Of a DNA stretch of 17,231 bases, positions 14,709-17,231 are shown in pieces (positions within the stretch are counted from its first letter, which is position 1; each line of letters begins with the position of its first letter). Location: the NCBI GenBank assembly GCA_003650185.1, contig QMOF01000017.1, positions 1 to 17,231 on the forward strand, read 5' to 3'. Source of the stretch: Chloroflexota bacterium. Lineage in GTDB: Bacteria; Chloroflexota; Dehalococcoidia; UBA2247; RBG-13-53-26. Under the pieces are notes generated by a model. That model was not told the DNA's origin and made no database searches. It saw only the letters and a program-made list of their open reading frames with translations. Both the position numbers and the translations under genes were made by a program.

Positions 14709-16364
14709 CTACGTTGCAAAAATGGCGCCCTTGCTGGCTGAGGTCACCTTCTCTGAGTACCGTTTCAGGTAGCCGGTGTCTATCTTGGGTTGGAAGGCGG
14801 GCAGCCTGGCCAGCCGCGCTTCTATCTCGCTTTGAGACTGCTCAATGTTAAGCCTGCACTCAGGGATATTGATGTCTATAATATCACCGTCCTGGAGCGC
14901 GGCGATAGGCCCACCGGCGGCGGCCTCCGGCGATACGTGCCCGATGGCTGCCCCACGGGTGGCTCCAGAGAAACGCCCATCGGTCACCAGGGCCACCTCC
15001 TTGTCCATACCCATGCCGCTGAGCAGCGAAGTGGGTGTCAGCATCTCCGGCATTCCCGGGCCCCCTTTGGGCCCTTCATACCGGATGACTACCACCTCAC
15101 CCGGTTTAATGGTGCGGCTCATTATGGCGGTGGTGGCTTCTGCCTCAGAGTTGAAGACCCGGGCCGGGCCTCGATGCGCCAGCATCTCTGGGGCGACTGC
15201 AGCGCTCTTCACCACAGCGCCCTCAGGCGCCAGATTGCCGAAAAGGACGGTCAGCCCTCCCCTGGCGGAGTACGGATTGGATGCAGGTCGGATGACCTCT
15301 TGGTCCGTGACCCGCGCCTGGGCGATCTGTTCACCCAGCGACTTCCCCGATGCTGTCTTCACTTTCAGGTTCAGCAGGTCACTCAGCTCATGCATCAGCG
15401 CTGGTATGCCGCCGGCATGATGGAGGTGCTCGATTCGGTATTCTCCAGCTGGGCTCAGCTTGCAAAGGTGGGGCGTCCTGGCGCTTATCTCGTTCAGTTC
15501 AGCTAGAGGGAACTCAACACCGGCCTCGTTGGCAATAGCCATCACGTGCAGAATGGAGTTGGTGCTGCCACCCAGTGCCGTGTCCACCACGAAGGCGTTG
15601 TATACCGAGTCCCTGGTGACGATATCGCGGGGACGGATGTCCTTCTCCAGGAGGCCCATAACAGCGCGGCCTGTCTCCCTGGCCAGGTGGATCCGCGCCT
15701 GGGAAACTGCGGGGATGGTGCCGCTACCGGGAAGGGCCAAGCCGAGAGCCTCGGTGAGGCAGTTCATGGTGTTGGCGGTGAACATTCCAGCGCAGCTGCC
15801 ACAACCCGGGCAGGCAACTCTCTCCAGTTCAGCGAGCTCGGCCTCGCTCATTTCTCCCTTCGTTACCTGACCAACTGCTAGGAATACCGAGTTGAGGTCA
15901 ACCACCTTCTGGCCCAGCCTTCCGGCCAGCATGGGCCCGCCGCTGACGAAAATGGAGGGTATGTTGAGCCGCACCGCTGCCATGAGCATGCCGGGGATGA
16001 TCTTGTCGCAGTTGGGCACGAAGACCAGGGCGTCGAAAGCATGTGCCTGGGCCACCACCTCGGCGGAGTCAGCGATCAGCTCGCGACTGGGCAGGCTGAA
16101 CCTCATGCCCGGGTGGTTCATGGCAATGCCGTCACAGACACCGATGGTGTTGATCTCGAAGGGGGTGCCGCCTGCCTCGCGGACCCCGTCCTTCACCGCC
16201 TGGGCCACGGAGAGTAGGTGTATGTGTCCGGGGATGATCTCGTTGAAGCTGTTGATAATGCCCACGAACGGCCGCTCCAGTTCGCTGTCGGTGCAGCCGA
16301 CGGCCCGCAGTAGAGCGCGGTGTGGGGCGCGCTCAATCCCCTTTTTGGCCATGTCGCTCCTCAT
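14709..16364 (-). CDS. ilvD: Dihydroxyacid dehydratase
   Basis: IlvD dehydrates dihydroxyisovalerate and dihydroxymethylvalerate to the 2-oxo acids of valine and isoleucine, using an Fe-S cluster. The 551-residue sequence shows APHRALLRAVG (13-23), NSFNEIIPGHIHL (38-50), NTIGVCDGIAMNHPGMRFSLPSRE (72-95), PNCDKIIPGMLMA (117-129), CPGCGSCAGMFTANTMN (185-201) and TDGRFSGATRGAAIGH (461-476). Cys119 and Cys185/188/191 are the candidate cluster ligands. The overall pattern follows the shorter B. subtilis-like type rather than E. coli IlvD. Two starts are possible, ATG at 16364 and ATG four codons later at 16352, each with its own GAGGAG ribosome site. It is the first gene of the ilvD-ilvB-ilvN operon, 12 bp before ilvB. 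A promoter is seen at 16419-16447 (minus strand). Confidence 0.96.
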   Translation of the reverse strand: MRSDMAKKGIERAPHRALLRAVGCTDSELERPFVGIINSFNEIIPGHIHLLSVAQAVKDGVREAGGTPFEINTIGVCDGIAMNHPGMRFSLPSRELIADSAEVVAQAHAFDALVFVPNCDKIIPGMLMAAVRLNIPSIFVSGGPMLAGRLGQKVVDLNSVFLAVGQVTKGEMSEAELAELERVACPGCGSCAGMFTANTMNCLTEALGLALPGSGTIPAVSQARIHLARETGRAVMGLLEKDIRPRDIVTRDSVYNAFVVDTALGGSTNSILHVMAIANEAGVEFPLAELNEISARTPHLCKLSPAGEYRIEHLHHAGGIPALMHELSDLLNLKVKTASGKSLGEQIAQARVTDQEVIRPASNPYSARGGLTVLFGNLAPEGAVVKSAAVAPEMLAHRGPARVFNSEAEATTAIMSRTIKPGEVVVIRYEGPKGGPGMPEMLTPTSLLSGMGMDKEVALVTDGRFSGATRGAAIGHVSPEAAAGGPIAALQDGDIIDINIPECRLNIEQSQSEIEARLARLPAFQPKIDTGYLKRYSEKVTSASKGAIFAT

Positions 16365-16380
16365 GGTTGTGTCGCTCCTC
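16352..16380 (-). repeat. Duplicated ribosome-binding site of ilvD
   Basis: The 11-bp sequence TGTCGCTCCTC occurs at 16352-16362 and again at 16370-16380, 18 bp apart. On the minus strand each copy reads GAGGAGCGACA and serves as a ribosome site for one of two in-frame ATG codons (16364 and 16352). It looks like a short tandem duplication of the start region. Confidence 0.5.
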
Positions 16381-16418
16381 CTCTGAATCTGGACTGAGTT
16401 CTGACGCGATGGTCATTA

Positions 16419-16447
16419 ATCATAGCTTAACTCAGACTATTTGAAAA
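16419..16447 (-). promoter_or_regulatory. Promoter of the ilvD-ilvB-ilvN operon
   Basis: On the minus strand TTTTCA (16442-16447) and TATGAT (16419-16424) are 17 nt apart. Transcription would start near 16412, giving a leader of about 48 nt, too short for a T-box or attenuator. A 7-bp inverted repeat CTGAGTT (16394-16400) / AACTCAG (16429-16435) brackets the -10 box and start point and could be an operator. Confidence 0.55.
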
Positions 16448-16553
16448 GGGTCTTCATGTGAAGGGCTGTGACCGTCGCGAACCCCATGTGAGGCGCCCGG
16501 CCTGATGCCCGAGCGCCGCTGACGCGGGGTGTGGTGCGCAGCCTGGCGTTGGC

Positions 16554-16582
16554 TAGACAATGAGGGGGGATGCGCTTAGAAT
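16554..16582 (+). promoter_or_regulatory. Promoter of the RadC-family gene
   Basis: TAGACA (16554-16559) and TAGAAT (16577-16582) each match the consensus at five of six positions and are spaced by 17 nt. The start of transcription would be near 16589. This rules out the in-frame ATG at 16560 as the start of the gene. A 12-bp palindrome, GGATTCGAATCC (16608-16619), lies in the leader. Confidence 0.6.
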
Positions 16583-16607
16583 TGAGTCCGTCTGGCTTGG
16601 TGCCTAT

Positions 16608-16619
16608 GGATTCGAATCC
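16608..16619. repeat. 12-bp palindrome in the radC leader
   Basis: GGATTCGAATCC is a perfect palindrome about 20 bases after the predicted transcription start and 40-50 bases before the likely start codon. It contains the TTCGAA(T) string known from tRNA T-arms, but the flanking bases do not pair as a T-stem needs. It could be a binding site; nothing more can be said. Confidence 0.25.
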
Positions 16620-16658
16620 CAGGATCAGGCAAGGGTGATGAAGTCTGGTGGTGACGAT

Positions 16659-17231
16659 ATGCGGAAGGGGGACTGGGTGACAAGCCCGGCCAGGCCGCAC
16701 TACCTTGGGCACAGAGAGCGTTTGCGCGAGCGCTTTCAGAGGGCAGGAGCTGACGGACTGCAGGACTACGAGCTCCTGGAGATGCTGTTGACCTACGCCC
16801 TGCCCCGAAAGGATGTCAAACCCCTGGCCAAGGAGCTCATGAGCCGCTTCAACGGGCTCGCCCGGGTGCTGGACGCTAGCCTGGAGGAGCTAAGGAAAGT
16901 TCCGGGCCTCGGGGCGGCGGGAGCCATACTCATACGGCTGGTGAAGGAGCTCGAGGTGGCCCATCTGGCTGAGCGCATGAAGCACGGCGACCCGCTCCGG
17001 TCGCCGCAGGCTGTGATTGACTTCGCCCGGGCGAAGCTGGCGGGGCATCCGAATGAGGCATTCCTGGCGATTTATCTGAACACAAAGAACGAAGTGGTTG
17101 ACTACGAGACCATACATGAAGGGACACTTGACCGGGCCATCATCTATCCCCGTCGGGTTGTTGAAGCCGCGCTGTCACGACACGCAGCGGCGCTGGTGCT
17201 GGTGCACAATCATCCGAGCGGACACGCGGAC
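16659..17231 (+). CDS. radC: RadC/JAMM-family protein, 3' partial
   Basis: This gene runs off the window after 191 codons. The N-terminal part begins with GHRERLRERF (17-26) and continues into a helix-hairpin-helix region, LEELRKVPGLGAAGAILI (75-92). The JAB/MPN domain (about 110 onward) reaches its metal-binding HNHPSG (183-188) at the window edge; the following Ser and Asp ligands lie outside. RadC-like proteins are predicted metalloproteins often called DNA repair proteins, but a repair role is not firmly established. The opening with GHRERLR instead of a PRERLL-type start is, from memory, typical of the variant found in Chloroflexota and Clostridia. The start is uncertain: ATG 16659 has GGTGGTG upstream, and ATG 16638 has AAGGGTG. 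The gene diverges from ilvD, and its promoter is at 16554-16582. Confidence 0.88.
   Translation, partial: MRKGDWVTSPARPHYLGHRERLRERFQRAGADGLQDYELLEMLLTYALPRKDVKPLAKELMSRFNGLARVLDASLEELRKVPGLGAAGAILIRLVKELEVAHLAERMKHGDPLRSPQAVIDFARAKLAGHPNEAFLAIYLNTKNEVVDYETIHEGTLDRAIIYPRRVVEAALSRHAAALVLVHNHPSGHAD

Noticed and set aside
16600..16630. tRNA-like T-arm string around TTCGAAT
   Set aside because: The string is part of a palindrome; the flanking bases do not form a T-stem, and no acceptor, D or anticodon arms are found on either strand.
16560..16658. Longer RadC start at ATG 16560
   Set aside because: The codon lies between the -35 and -10 boxes of the best promoter, upstream of the predicted transcription start, and the added residues do not resemble the family.
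1..17231. CRISPR arrays, insertion sequences, phage genes or rRNA/tRNA genes
   Set aside because: I looked for regularly spaced repeats, transposase motifs, terminal inverted repeats and RNA gene signatures and found none.

Overview
The window reads as a GC-rich bacterial chromosome segment. It carries mostly core metabolic and housekeeping genes, with one short accessory-looking patch in the middle. The NadB, Prs, SecA and small SWIM-finger proteins resemble, from memory, Chloroflexota and most of all Dehalococcoidia-like lineages. That placement is inference; no search was run.

Left part (1-4346, + strand): a structured non-coding stretch with three hairpins is followed by a promoter and a tiny SWIM zinc-finger protein (218-457). 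Next come an acyl-CoA dehydrogenase-like flavoprotein (572-1705) and the NAD-synthesis pair nadB-nadC (1958-4346). NadB oxidises aspartate to iminoaspartate and NadC turns quinolinate into nicotinate mononucleotide. The middle enzyme, NadA, is not in the window. Centre (4364-9880, + strand): a perfect 9-bp hairpin and a strong extended -10 promoter open an operon-like run prs-secA-polX (PRPP synthase, preprotein translocase ATPase, family X DNA polymerase with a PHP domain). PRPP is also the co-substrate of NadC, so the first two blocks are linked metabolically.

Accessory patch (9881-12524, + strand): a small XRE-type repressor gene overlaps a DUF488 gene, and a DUF2851 gene follows after a 355-bp gap. 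The promoter before the XRE gene has a perfect palindrome (TACAC-N6-GTGTA) filling the space between its -35 and -10 boxes. A second copy of the same palindrome, at the same offset from a second candidate promoter, lies in the gap before DUF2851. This predicts an autoregulated XRE-DUF488 module that also controls a second transcript, and it is the most interesting feature here. The first promoter also places the transcription start almost exactly on the XRE start codon, which suggests a leaderless mRNA.

Right part (12438-17231): on the - strand, ilvD-ilvB-ilvN form a tightly packed operon for branched-chain amino acid synthesis (dihydroxyacid dehydratase and both acetohydroxyacid synthase subunits). 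ilvC is absent. The 3' end of ilvN overlaps the end of the convergent DUF2851 gene by 87 bp. Divergent promoters between ilvD and the last gene drive the ilv operon leftward and a RadC/JAMM-family gene rightward; that gene is cut by the window edge just after its HNHPSG motif. All promoter, operator and hairpin calls come from reading the sequence by eye.
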